Source of the DNA: Deltaproteobacteria bacterium
GTDB taxonomy: Bacteria > Desulfobacterota > Desulfomonilia > UBA1062
Direction of reading: 5' to 3'
DNA: 53,650 nucleotides
NCBI GenBank assembly: GCA_029547185.1
Contig: JAKPPU010000025.1
Location: forward strand, 1-53,650
This document shows positions 34,191 to 41,095 of the stretch, in pieces. How positions within the stretch are numbered: the first letter of the stretch is position 1; each line of letters begins with the position of its first letter. The notes under the pieces were generated by a model. It was not told where the DNA came from. It did not search any database and worked only from the letters and a program-made list of their open reading frames with translations. The position numbers and the translations under genes are program-made.

Positions 34191-34225
34191 TATAAGAGGA
34201 GGTTAAATGTTTGTTTCTCTCTTTT
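34151..34225 (-). ncRNA. small regulatory RNA B, paralogue of RNA A
   Basis: In the 505-base space between the radical SAM gene and the glycohydrolase gene, the minus strand repeats the layout of RNA A. AAACAAAC (complement of 34209-34216) is followed by AACCTCCTCTT (complement of 34194-34204), then GGATGG at the start of an 8-bp terminator hairpin, then eight T. Similarity to RNA A also covers a short A-rich stretch just upstream (AATAG-GAAAAAG versus AATAATGGAAAAG). The spacing between AAACAAAC and the pyrimidine block is 4 here and 7 in RNA A. No sigma-54 element is seen upstream; the promoter is not clear. It encodes no plausible peptide on this strand. Confidence 0.62.
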
Positions 34226-34286
34226 TCTATTAATTTTGATGATTCCTTATGAAAAAGGATGCAGGATTTTTTATAAAAATCAAGAA

Positions 34287-34334
34287 AATTATCTAATCGG
34301 AAAGATCGTTGCATCCGCTCGCACTTAGATAATT
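34287..34334. promoter_or_regulatory. 10-bp inverted repeat upstream of small RNA B
   Basis: AATTATCTAA (34287-34296) and TTAGATAATT (34325-34334) are perfect inverted copies separated by 28 bases, about 70-120 bases upstream of the RNA B body. This may be a binding site for a dimeric regulator. The sequence differs from the TGTATA palindromes near RNA A, so the two RNAs may respond to different signals. Confidence 0.4.
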
Positions 34335-34449
34335 CCTAAAAGGAGAAAGGATGCCGTTTCGGCGTTAAAAAATGCAAAGCGCTTGTTCCGGGAACGGAAC
34401 CTTCCGGTAATCCGGCAAGGGAAAATTTCTCAGCTTCGTTATTCGGCAG

Positions 34450-35409
34450 TCACGACAGGAAGATTTTCCATCCCGCTCCGAGTGACCCCGGCCTTAAGCT
34501 CAGCGCCCCGGATGCCTCGGCCACAGGGGTAAACCCGCATTCACAGCACACGATCTTCCCCCGGTTCTTTACATAGCATCCCACCGTGATGCCGGCATCG
34601 GGCTCGACATTTGCGAGCAGCCAGTCATGACAGCGCCAGGTATTGCGGACCATGGATGCAAGCCCCCACCCGGAGTTCAGGATCGGATACCCCTTCTGCT
34701 TGAGCGTGAGGACGATGCGCAGGGCATCGGAGCGCTCGTCGGGTGAAAGGCGGAGGTCTTCTTCCCCCTGGTTGTAAGGATAGAAGAGCTGGACCGTGAT
34801 CCCCCTGACCTGCTTCAGGGAGCAGAGCATATCCGCTGCTGCGGGGAAGTCGCGCCAGTTTCTCGCATTGAGGGTGTAGTGGACGAAGAGCTTCGGGTGC
34901 GTCGAGCGCCTGATGTTGCTCATGAGCGCATCGAACGACCCGCTCCGCAGGCTGTCGTGGGTATCCTTCAGTCCGTCGACGCTCACCCAGAGCACATCGG
35001 TAGGCACGGAAAGGGGCAGGGTCCCGTTGGTGGTCGCACCCACGCAGACAAACCGCTTCCGTGCCTCCTGCACGAGATCGCTGAATCCGTATGCGCCGTC
35101 CCTCCAGAGCAGGGGCTCGCCGCCTTCGAACACGACGATCCGGCACCCCATGCTCCTGAGGGCGGAAAGGCTCCGGAGAGCCTGCTCCCTGCTCATGTGC
35201 GATCCGGGCATGCCTGAGAGCCTGTGGAATGGGCATGCCGCGCAGGCCAGGTTGCACCTGTACGTCAGCTTGAAGCTCGCGATGAGCGGCATGCGCTGCC
35301 CGAGAAGCTTTGCCCTGAGGAAGAAACCGAGAAGTCCGGCCGCCTTTCTTGAATATTCGAGGCCTTTCCCGGTGAATGAGGAAAAAGCATGCGCCAGAAG
35401 AGAGCTCAT
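34450..35409 (-). CDS. radical SAM protein
   Basis: A 319-residue radical SAM enzyme. The cluster motif is YRCNLACAACP (CxxxCxxC, about residue 51), followed by the SAM-binding FEGGEPLL (GGE motif) and a TIM-barrel with SVDGLKDTHDSLRSG. The C-terminus contains further cysteines (CHDW, GCYVKNRGKIVCCECGF), which may ligate an auxiliary cluster as in SPASM-like enzymes. Substrate is unknown. It lies 18 bases downstream of the enoyl-CoA hydratase gene on the same strand, so it may be co-transcribed. The ribosome binding site is weak. Confidence 0.82.
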   Translation of the reverse strand: MSSLLAHAFSSFTGKGLEYSRKAAGLLGFFLRAKLLGQRMPLIASFKLTYRCNLACAACPFHRLSGMPGSHMSREQALRSLSALRSMGCRIVVFEGGEPLLWRDGAYGFSDLVQEARKRFVCVGATTNGTLPLSVPTDVLWVSVDGLKDTHDSLRSGSFDALMSNIRRSTHPKLFVHYTLNARNWRDFPAAADMLCSLKQVRGITVQLFYPYNQGEEDLRLSPDERSDALRIVLTLKQKGYPILNSGWGLASMVRNTWRCHDWLLANVEPDAGITVGCYVKNRGKIVCCECGFTPVAEASGALSLRPGSLGAGWKIFLS

Positions 35410-35427
35410 TTCGCCGGGGGCCTCATG

Positions 35428-36243
35428 CTAAAACCTGCCGGGGAAGTCGGGTTTGCGCTTCTCTTTTTGAGCCCTGACACCTTCCCGCGAGTCCTCGCTC
35501 CCGAAGATGGGCATGCCGATCTCGACCTCCCTCTTGAAGGCATTTTTGAGCTCCATCATCCTCATTTCCCGGGAGAGACGGATGATTCCCTGGGTGGCGA
35601 GAGGGCCGTTGCCCGCTATCCTGTCCGCGAGCTCCATGGTCGCATCCATGAGATTTTCTCTCGGCACCACGCGGTTGAGGAAGCCCCAGTCGTACAGGGT
35701 CTGGGCATCGTAATTTCCGGCTGTCAGGAGAATCTCGAGCGCTCTGCAGGGAGATACATGACGGGGGAGGAAGATGTTCCCGCCGCCCGTGGGCATGATG
35801 CCCAGGCTCGCCTCGCGCATCTGGAAGACGGCATCGGTCGATGCCAGCCGCAAGTCCGCGCCCATGACCATCTCGAACCCGCCGGTGAGGCAGTAGCCGT
35901 GAATGGCCGCTATGACAGGCTTGTTCACGATGTTTACCTTGAGCATGGCCTCTGCCACGCCGCCCGACCCGTCCCACCCGGTGACGATCCATCTCTCCGC
36001 CTCGTTCTCGGGCTCGCGGGCCTTCGTGAGCACGGGGATGGCGGTCTTGAGGTCCATGCCGGCGCAGAAGATCCCGGGCAGTGCCGAGTAGAGAACGGCG
36101 ACCCTGATGGAGCTGTCCTGATCGATGTCCTTCCATGCATTATGGAGCTCCATGAGGATGTCGGGATCGAGTGCGTTGAGCTGCTTCGGGCGGTTGAGCC
36201 CGACCTTGGCAATGTGTCCCTGCTTTTCAAATATCAGATCCAT
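35428..36243 (-). CDS. enoyl-CoA hydratase/isomerase (crotonase family)
   Basis: A 271-residue crotonase-fold enzyme acting on CoA thioesters. The first oxyanion-hole segment is SALPGIFCAGMDLKTA and the second AIHGYCLTGGFEMVMGADLRLAS, with the GxGG-like hole. The catalytic-acid region reads REASLGIMPTGGG, where the first Glu is kept and the second is replaced by Pro/Thr, so hydration rather than other crotonase chemistry is not assured. The start is the ATG at 36243, with GGAGG six bases upstream. It probably works with the acyl-CoA genes upstream but has a promoter-like region of its own. Confidence 0.88.
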   Translation of the reverse strand: MDLIFEKQGHIAKVGLNRPKQLNALDPDILMELHNAWKDIDQDSSIRVAVLYSALPGIFCAGMDLKTAIPVLTKAREPENEAERWIVTGWDGSGGVAEAMLKVNIVNKPVIAAIHGYCLTGGFEMVMGADLRLASTDAVFQMREASLGIMPTGGGNIFLPRHVSPCRALEILLTAGNYDAQTLYDWGFLNRVVPRENLMDATMELADRIAGNGPLATQGIIRLSREMRMMELKNAFKREVEIGMPIFGSEDSREGVRAQKEKRKPDFPGRF

Positions 36244-36282
36244 AATTCCTCCGTTATAAAAGTTCTCGGTAGTATGCACATA

Positions 36283-36329
36283 GATCTACCTGCCTGATCC
36301 TCTATTGTCAACGAGCCAGGAATTGACAA
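36283..36329 (-). promoter_or_regulatory. promoter with inverted repeat upstream of the enoyl-CoA hydratase gene
   Basis: TTGTCAA (36305-36311) and TTGACAA (36323-36329) form an inverted repeat with 11 bases between. The minus-strand TTGACA at 36306-36311 can serve as -35 with a 17-base spacer to a weak -10 TAGATC (36283-36288). The repeat over the -35 could be an operator. Confidence 0.35.
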
Positions 36330-36353
36330 CACCCGCCTTAAGAAATATGGGGA

Positions 36354-37118
36354 TCACTTCATGAATCTTTTCGCAATATCGGCGGACAGCCTGCCGGCGG
36401 CCGACCCGTCGGGAACGGTAAGCAGAGGTCTTCCCTGAAAATCGTACTGCCTGATTACCTCGTCTTCGGGGATGTAGCCGTAGATCTCGATGTCGATATT
36501 CGAAGCGATGGAACGCACTTCATCCTCGCTTCTGACCCTGTTGAGGACGAGGCCCATGGTCCGACAGCCCACTGCCTGATTCTCACGGGCAACCGCCGCA
36601 ATCGTCCTGGCTACGCTGACACCCTTGGCCGAGGTGTCCGAAACGATGATGAGATGGTCCACGCTTTTCATCACCCGGCGGTTGATCTGCTCTATGCCGG
36701 CCTCGCCGTCGATGAGGACGCAATCGAATCCTCCGGCAAGGTCATGGATGATGTCCTTCAGGAGGGAGTTCACTCTGCAGAAGCATCCCTCGTCTTCGGG
36801 CCTGCCGATCGAGAGGAGGGCGAACCCCTCGCTCTCCGACAACGCGTCGAAGAGCTCATAGTCGAGCATGTGGAGCATCTCGGTCAGGTCCGTTTCCTCG
36901 CCCTTTTTGATCTTTCCGATCAGGTCCTTTCTGATGTCGTCGACGCTCTTTTTCACCCCGACGCCCAGAGAGGCTGCCAGCCCCGAGGCAGGGTCGGCAT
37001 CGATGGCCAGGATCTTCCTGCCCTTGGCTTCCGCAAGGTGCTTCACCATGAGGCTGCATATCGATGTCTTGCCGACGCCCCCTTTGCCGCACAGGGCAAT
37101 GGTCTCAGTTCCCCGCAT
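36354..37118 (-). CDS. CooC-like nickel-insertion/maturation ATPase
   Basis: A 254-residue MinD/ParA-type ATPase. It has a deviant Walker A GKGGVGKTS (residues 11-19), the nucleotide-switch IDADPASGLAASLG, and DGEAGIEQINRRVMKSVDHL, which is the CooC form of Walker B. A CXC pair lies at Cys112/Cys114 (GCFCRVN), exactly where CooC1 binds nickel at its dimer interface. CooC proteins mature the Ni-Fe centre of CO dehydrogenase or ACS. It overlaps the CdhC-like gene by 14 bases, so a maturation role for that protein is inferred. The start has AGGAGG upstream. Confidence 0.88.
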   Translation of the reverse strand: MRGTETIALCGKGGVGKTSICSLMVKHLAEAKGRKILAIDADPASGLAASLGVGVKKSVDDIRKDLIGKIKKGEETDLTEMLHMLDYELFDALSESEGFALLSIGRPEDEGCFCRVNSLLKDIIHDLAGGFDCVLIDGEAGIEQINRRVMKSVDHLIIVSDTSAKGVSVARTIAAVARENQAVGCRTMGLVLNRVRSEDEVRSIASNIDIEIYGYIPEDEVIRQYDFQGRPLLTVPDGSAAGRLSADIAKRFMK

Positions 37119-37848
37119 TTTCTGCCTCCTGCTGTCTTTTCATGAATGCATCCCTCATCTTCTTCAGAGCATCCGCGTCGTCGCACACGTCCCGGTACTC
37201 GCACATTTCGCAGTCGAATCTCATCTCGCCTGCCATCTTGTTCATGGCGGAGATGGTGCGTGCGGTGGATTCGGTGATGCTTTCGAGCCTCTTCAAATCA
37301 TGGGCCGAGGAGGTGACGAAGAGGACCTCGACAGCCTTCACGTATGCCTTCTTCCGGAAGAGATCCATAAGAGAAGATCCGAGGATCTGCACCGAGAAGC
37401 CCTGCCGGACCGCCTGCCTGCTGATTCTGCACCACTCGCTCATGCGGCTTGAAACCGCCCTGATCATGAATCCCTTAAGGTCGAGGTCGTAGCGCAGGAG
37501 GTCCATCTCCCTGTGCCTCTCATAGGCGTTCTCCCCGGTGAATCCCTCCACCCCGACGAGGACGACCTTGCCCAGAGGCCCTCCCACACCCATGCACTCG
37601 GAGATGTCCGGTCCGATCAGGGTTATGCATCCGTCTCTTATACATGGCAGATCGTGCGTCCATACGAGGCATGACAGGGATTCGCCCGAGGGTCCGCCGA
37701 GCTCGACGCCGACATCGTCCTTGAGGACGATGTTCCTGGCGCCCCCGCGGGGCCACGGACGGGACGGGCCGCCCGCCCACGACCTGGCATGGGGCGTCTC
37801 CACGATGAACGACCTGAGTTCCCGAATGACGGGTTCAAAGAGCTCCAT
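37105..37848 (-). CDS. short CO dehydrogenase/ACS beta-subunit (CdhC)-like protein
   Basis: A 247-residue protein resembling the N-terminal part of acetyl-CoA synthase/CdhC: DDVGVELGGPSGESLSCLVW, VTLIGPDI-like ITLIGPDISECMG, GPLGKVVLVGVEG and FSVQILGSSLMDLFRKKAYVKAVEVLF. It ends in a compact CEMCEYRDVC motif (CxxCx5C, about residues 213-222), unlike the longer A-cluster spacing of full-length CdhC (about 470 residues). The catalytic C-terminal domain is missing, so it is not an ordinary ACS. It overlaps the activase stop (TGATG) and the CooC-like gene. Role unknown. Confidence 0.65.
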   Translation of the reverse strand: MELFEPVIRELRSFIVETPHARSWAGGPSRPWPRGGARNIVLKDDVGVELGGPSGESLSCLVWTHDLPCIRDGCITLIGPDISECMGVGGPLGKVVLVGVEGFTGENAYERHREMDLLRYDLDLKGFMIRAVSSRMSEWCRISRQAVRQGFSVQILGSSLMDLFRKKAYVKAVEVLFVTSSAHDLKRLESITESTARTISAMNKMAGEMRFDCEMCEYRDVCDDADALKKMRDAFMKRQQEAENAGN

Positions 37849-38639
37849 CACGGCTTTTCACTGTCTCTGTTCTCCCATGCGATGAGGGCTGCGCCGAGGG
37901 CGCCTACTATCTGGGGGTCGGCATCGCCGATCTCCATGATTTTGACACCGAGCGCCTCTTCGAGGGCCTGGAACATGCCCCTGTTCTTGGCCACGCCTCC
38001 GGTCATGGTGAGCTCTCTGTCGATCTCGATGCCCTTTGCGAGAGACGCCACCCGGTGGGCCATTGCCCGGTGGAGACCGGCAATGATGTCCGGCTGGTGT
38101 CTGCCTTCGTTGATGAGGGAAATGATCTCAGTCTCGGCGAACACCACGCACTGGTTCGAGATGGTGACAGGCTCCTTCGCCCGGGAGGATATGTCGCCCA
38201 TGTCCTCTATGCGTAAGCCCAGCGCCCCTGCCATCACCTCGAGGAACCGTCCCGTGCCCGAGGCGCATTTGTCGTTGTAGGCATAGCGGACCACGTTGCC
38301 GCTTTCGTCGAGCTTGATGGCCTTTGCGTCCTGGCCGCCGATGTCGATGACCATCCGTACGCCGGGCAAGAGCCACTGGGCGCCCCTGCCGTGGCAGGCT
38401 ATCTCCGACTGGACGCTCTGTGCGAAGGGGACGTGGTTTCTCCCGTATCCCGTGCCCACGCAGCATTCGATGTCCTCGAGCCTCAGGCCCGCCTTTTCGA
38501 GGGCGGCTCCCATGACCTCGCGGGCCGAGTCCTCGGGCTCGGGCCGTGCGAAGATCACGTGCGAGGAGACGATCGAGCCGCTGTCGAGGATGACGGCCTT
38601 GGCGCTGAGTGACCCTACGTCGCATCCTGCCGTGATCAT
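37848..38639 (-). CDS. acyl-CoA dehydratase activase, HgdC/BcrD-like (second copy)
   Basis: A 263-residue ASKHA-fold ATPase that injects electrons into a 2-hydroxyacyl-CoA dehydratase or benzoyl-CoA reductase. N-terminal nucleotide loops are CDVGSLSAKAVILD and IDIGGQDAKAI. The [4Fe-4S] cluster ligands at the dimer interface are Cys125 (NDKCASGTG) and Cys164 (SNQCVVFAE), matching Cys127/Cys166 of HgdC. MTGGVAKN is intact. AAAGGAG lies about nine bases upstream of the ATG, which overlaps the first activase stop by four bases. Two different activases side by side recall the BcrA/BcrD heterodimer. Confidence 0.93.
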   Translation of the reverse strand: MITAGCDVGSLSAKAVILDSGSIVSSHVIFARPEPEDSAREVMGAALEKAGLRLEDIECCVGTGYGRNHVPFAQSVQSEIACHGRGAQWLLPGVRMVIDIGGQDAKAIKLDESGNVVRYAYNDKCASGTGRFLEVMAGALGLRIEDMGDISSRAKEPVTISNQCVVFAETEIISLINEGRHQPDIIAGLHRAMAHRVASLAKGIEIDRELTMTGGVAKNRGMFQALEEALGVKIMEIGDADPQIVGALGAALIAWENRDSEKP

Positions 38640-39424
38640 GACTGCACTCCTTTCATCATCTCCCCGGCAAATACGGCGGCGCCCAGGGCCCCGATTATCT
38701 GGGGATCGCACCTGAGTCTCCGGATGTTCACGTCGAGGCATTTCCCCAGTGCTTCCACGACTCCCGCATTCTTGGCCACGCCGCCCGTCATGCACACGTC
38801 CTTCTCGATGCCCACGCTGCGGGCCAGGATCGAAACCCTGCCGGCCATGGCCTGGTTGATTGCCGAAGCGATGTCTGCCTTCGTCTTCCCGTCGTTCAAG
38901 TGGTGGATCACCTCTGCCTGCGCCCAGACAGTGCAGGTCGAGGCAAGAGAAAGAGGGTTTTTCGCCTGCAGGGAAAGCTTTCCCAGATCGCTTAAGCTTA
39001 TGCCAAGGAGCTTTGCCATGACTTCGAGGAACCGTCCCGTGCCTGCAGCGCACTTGTCGTTGGTGAAGAACTTCACGACCCTGCCGCCTGCGTCGAGCCT
39101 GATGGCCTTGCAGTCCTGGCCGCCGACGTCGATCACGGTGCGCACCGACGGCATGAGCAGCGCAGCGCCCTTGGCGTGGCAGGCTATCTCGGAGACGGTC
39201 TTCCCGACAAAGGGTATGCGCTCCCGCCCGTAGCCTGTGCCGACACAGCCGCCGATGTCGTCAAAGGAAAGGCCAGCCGGGCCGAGGGCGGCCGCCATGA
39301 CCTCCCTGGCCGATTCCTCGGGCCTGAAGGTCGATCCGATGACCGCCTGGGAGACGATCTTCCTGCCGTCGAGGATGACCGCCTTCGAGGTGAGGGAGCC
39401 GATGTCGCATCCGGCTGCAATCAT
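38636..39424 (-). CDS. acyl-CoA dehydratase activase, HgdC/BcrA-like (first copy)
   Basis: A 262-residue paralogue of the next activase with the same layout: CDIGSLTSKAVILDG, GCVGTGYGRERIPF, IDVGGQDCKAI, cluster ligands Cys125 (NDKCAAGTG) and Cys164 (STCTVWAQ), and MTGGVAKN. An AGGAGG precedes the ATG at 39424, which overlaps the HgdA-like gene stop by four bases. ATP hydrolysis by the activase lowers the potential of one electron passed to the dehydratase/reductase. The two activases differ clearly, so a heterodimer or two separately tuned activases are possible. Confidence 0.93.
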   Translation of the reverse strand: MIAAGCDIGSLTSKAVILDGRKIVSQAVIGSTFRPEESAREVMAAALGPAGLSFDDIGGCVGTGYGRERIPFVGKTVSEIACHAKGAALLMPSVRTVIDVGGQDCKAIRLDAGGRVVKFFTNDKCAAGTGRFLEVMAKLLGISLSDLGKLSLQAKNPLSLASTCTVWAQAEVIHHLNDGKTKADIASAINQAMAGRVSILARSVGIEKDVCMTGGVAKNAGVVEALGKCLDVNIRRLRCDPQIIGALGAAVFAGEMMKGVQS

Positions 39425-40824
39425 GTTAGTATCCTCCTGAGCTTCATGAATTCGCTCATCTTGTCCACCATGGCCTCCCATGAGGCCACGCGGTCGTCAA
39501 AGGAGTCTCCGTAGAGGATGAGGGTAGGGATTCCCTGCCTTTCGAGGTCCCGCGCCAGCAGCTTGACCATGCCCCAGGTATTCCTGCAGCCCATGGTGCC
39601 GAGGTAGGCGACGAAATCGGGCTTCAGGATGCGCACCGCGCCGAGCACATCGTCGAGCCACATCTGCGGGGCGTCGTACGGCCCCCGTATCTGCTTGACC
39701 ATGGGCATCCTCGACATCTGCGAAGAGAGGGAATCGATCATGGCATCGACATCCGAGTCGTCGAGGCGGTAGGCCTCGTCTTCCTTGCCTTTCGAGTAGG
39801 GGGCCCCCTCCTGCCAGAAGGTGAAGAGGAGCGACCCGAGGTGGCTGATGTCGTTGTCGTCCATCCACCTCCAGAAGCGCATGTCCGTGGTGTAGTGGTC
39901 GATATAGCAGAAGAGCCCCCTGGCCCGCTCCCGTGAAGAGGCGGTGCCCGATGACATTGTCCGGGCATTATTCCGGGCCGTCTTCAGCATGGATTCGAGG
40001 AGCTCGGTGTAGATCTTCCTTCCGCCCATCATGAACCTTCCGCCATAGAGGAGCAGGTCGTAGATGCCGGGAACAGGCGAGGGGACGAGGCGCTGGAGCT
40101 CGATGATCTCGTTTGCGAGCTCGTCCTGGATTTTCGCCTCGTTGACCACCTCCCGGAGCCTGTCGGGATCGAGGGTGTTCCCCGTATGATTCTCGATGAA
40201 GGAGATGAGATTCCGGAAATCGGCATGGTGGTAGGTTCTCACGCGCTCGTCGGTCAGGGTGGGAGGATAGCTCAGCTGATAAAAGGGGATGTCGAGGTAG
40301 GCCGAGGCAAAGGAGAACGAGTTCGCGTTCGTGTCGCAGATGCCCGGGGAGTCGCAGATGATGAAATCGGGCTTCAAGGCGAGCCCGGCGAGATATGCTC
40401 CGAGCGCCCCCCTCTGGGCGGAGCACGATGTCTCGGTGAAGCCCGCCTCGCAGCAGTAGTCGAGAAACTCGGAAGTGCCCCGCTTGAGGATGAGCGTTCC
40501 GTAGACGGTCATGACCTCGAGGCTCACCGGTACGACGTCGAAGGCATAGAGGATGGGCGTTGCCAGGCAGAACGACGTCAGGGCTGCCTTCCTGCCCTGA
40601 TCGTGGGCAGTGAAGCAGTTGCGGGCATATTCCGCCAGGAGCTTGAGGAAGATGATTCCCGGCTCGCCGTGCCGGACCATCGATTGGAGAATGTCGCTGA
40701 AGTGCGGCATGAGGCCGAGGAGCCTCTCGTATTCCTTGGCCGTGCCGTCACGGCTCTTCGAGGCATTCTCGAGTATGCTCCAGAGGATCCAGTCGTATGG
40801 ATATTCCCGTGTTTCCCTCTTCAT
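39421..40824 (-). CDS. 2-hydroxyacyl-CoA dehydratase/BCR-like subunit, HgdA size (copy 2)
   Basis: A 467-residue HgdA/BcrB-family subunit that would carry a [4Fe-4S] cluster and bind the CoA thioester. Candidate ligands are Cys134 (ETSCSAQRG), Cys157/Cys163 (CDSPGICDTNANSF) and the Cys of GCRNTW about 50 residues from the end. It is a close paralogue of the 475-residue protein two genes upstream; both share the unusual N-terminus MKRETREYxYDW. HgdA is about 477 residues and HgdB about 379, so sizes fit the dehydratase branch better than class I benzoyl-CoA reductase. Substrate unknown. The ribosome binding site GAGGAAGGG touches the ATG. Confidence 0.85.
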   Translation of the reverse strand: MKRETREYPYDWILWSILENASKSRDGTAKEYERLLGLMPHFSDILQSMVRHGEPGIIFLKLLAEYARNCFTAHDQGRKAALTSFCLATPILYAFDVVPVSLEVMTVYGTLILKRGTSEFLDYCCEAGFTETSCSAQRGALGAYLAGLALKPDFIICDSPGICDTNANSFSFASAYLDIPFYQLSYPPTLTDERVRTYHHADFRNLISFIENHTGNTLDPDRLREVVNEAKIQDELANEIIELQRLVPSPVPGIYDLLLYGGRFMMGGRKIYTELLESMLKTARNNARTMSSGTASSRERARGLFCYIDHYTTDMRFWRWMDDNDISHLGSLLFTFWQEGAPYSKGKEDEAYRLDDSDVDAMIDSLSSQMSRMPMVKQIRGPYDAPQMWLDDVLGAVRILKPDFVAYLGTMGCRNTWGMVKLLARDLERQGIPTLILYGDSFDDRVASWEAMVDKMSEFMKLRRILT

Positions 40825-40834
40825 CCCTTCCTCA

Positions 40835-41065
40835 TCAGAGCGTCATGCTGATGCTCGCACCCTGCTTGATGCGCTGGATATAGAGCCGCGAGCGCTCTTT
40901 GAGCACGTTCATGCCGGTCTTGCGCTCGATGAACTGCAGCGCCGGTATCGAGCTTTCCCGGAACAGGGTGAGGGCGTCGATGGCCCGCTGCCGCTCGACG
41001 AGGACGCGGCTGTCGTCCATGGCAATGCCTTTAAGGATCTCGATGGCTATGTTCTCGTTTTCCAT
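40835..41065 (-). CDS. 76-residue conserved-context helical protein
   Basis: A short, mostly helical, charged protein (NIAIEILKGIAMDDSRVLVE near the start) without cysteines or known motifs. It has an ideal AGGAGG ribosome binding site and sits exactly between the two paralogous HgdA-like genes, 10 bases before one and 30 bases after the other. The coding signal is therefore good although function is unknown. A small accessory or assembly subunit of the dehydratase/reductase is a reasonable guess. Confidence 0.7.
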   Translation of the reverse strand: MENENIAIEILKGIAMDDSRVLVERQRAIDALTLFRESSIPALQFIERKTGMNVLKERSRLYIQRIKQGASISMTL

Positions 41066-41095
41066 AAGAGCCTCCTTTAAACGAACTCACAAAGT

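Noticed and set aside
34195..34233. Plus-strand leader peptide MFVSLFFY behind a perfect AGGAGG, resembling a Phe attenuation leader
   Set aside because: No biosynthetic gene follows on the plus strand; the AGGAGG is simply the complement of the CCTCCT block of small RNA B, which has a paralogue and a terminator on the minus strand.
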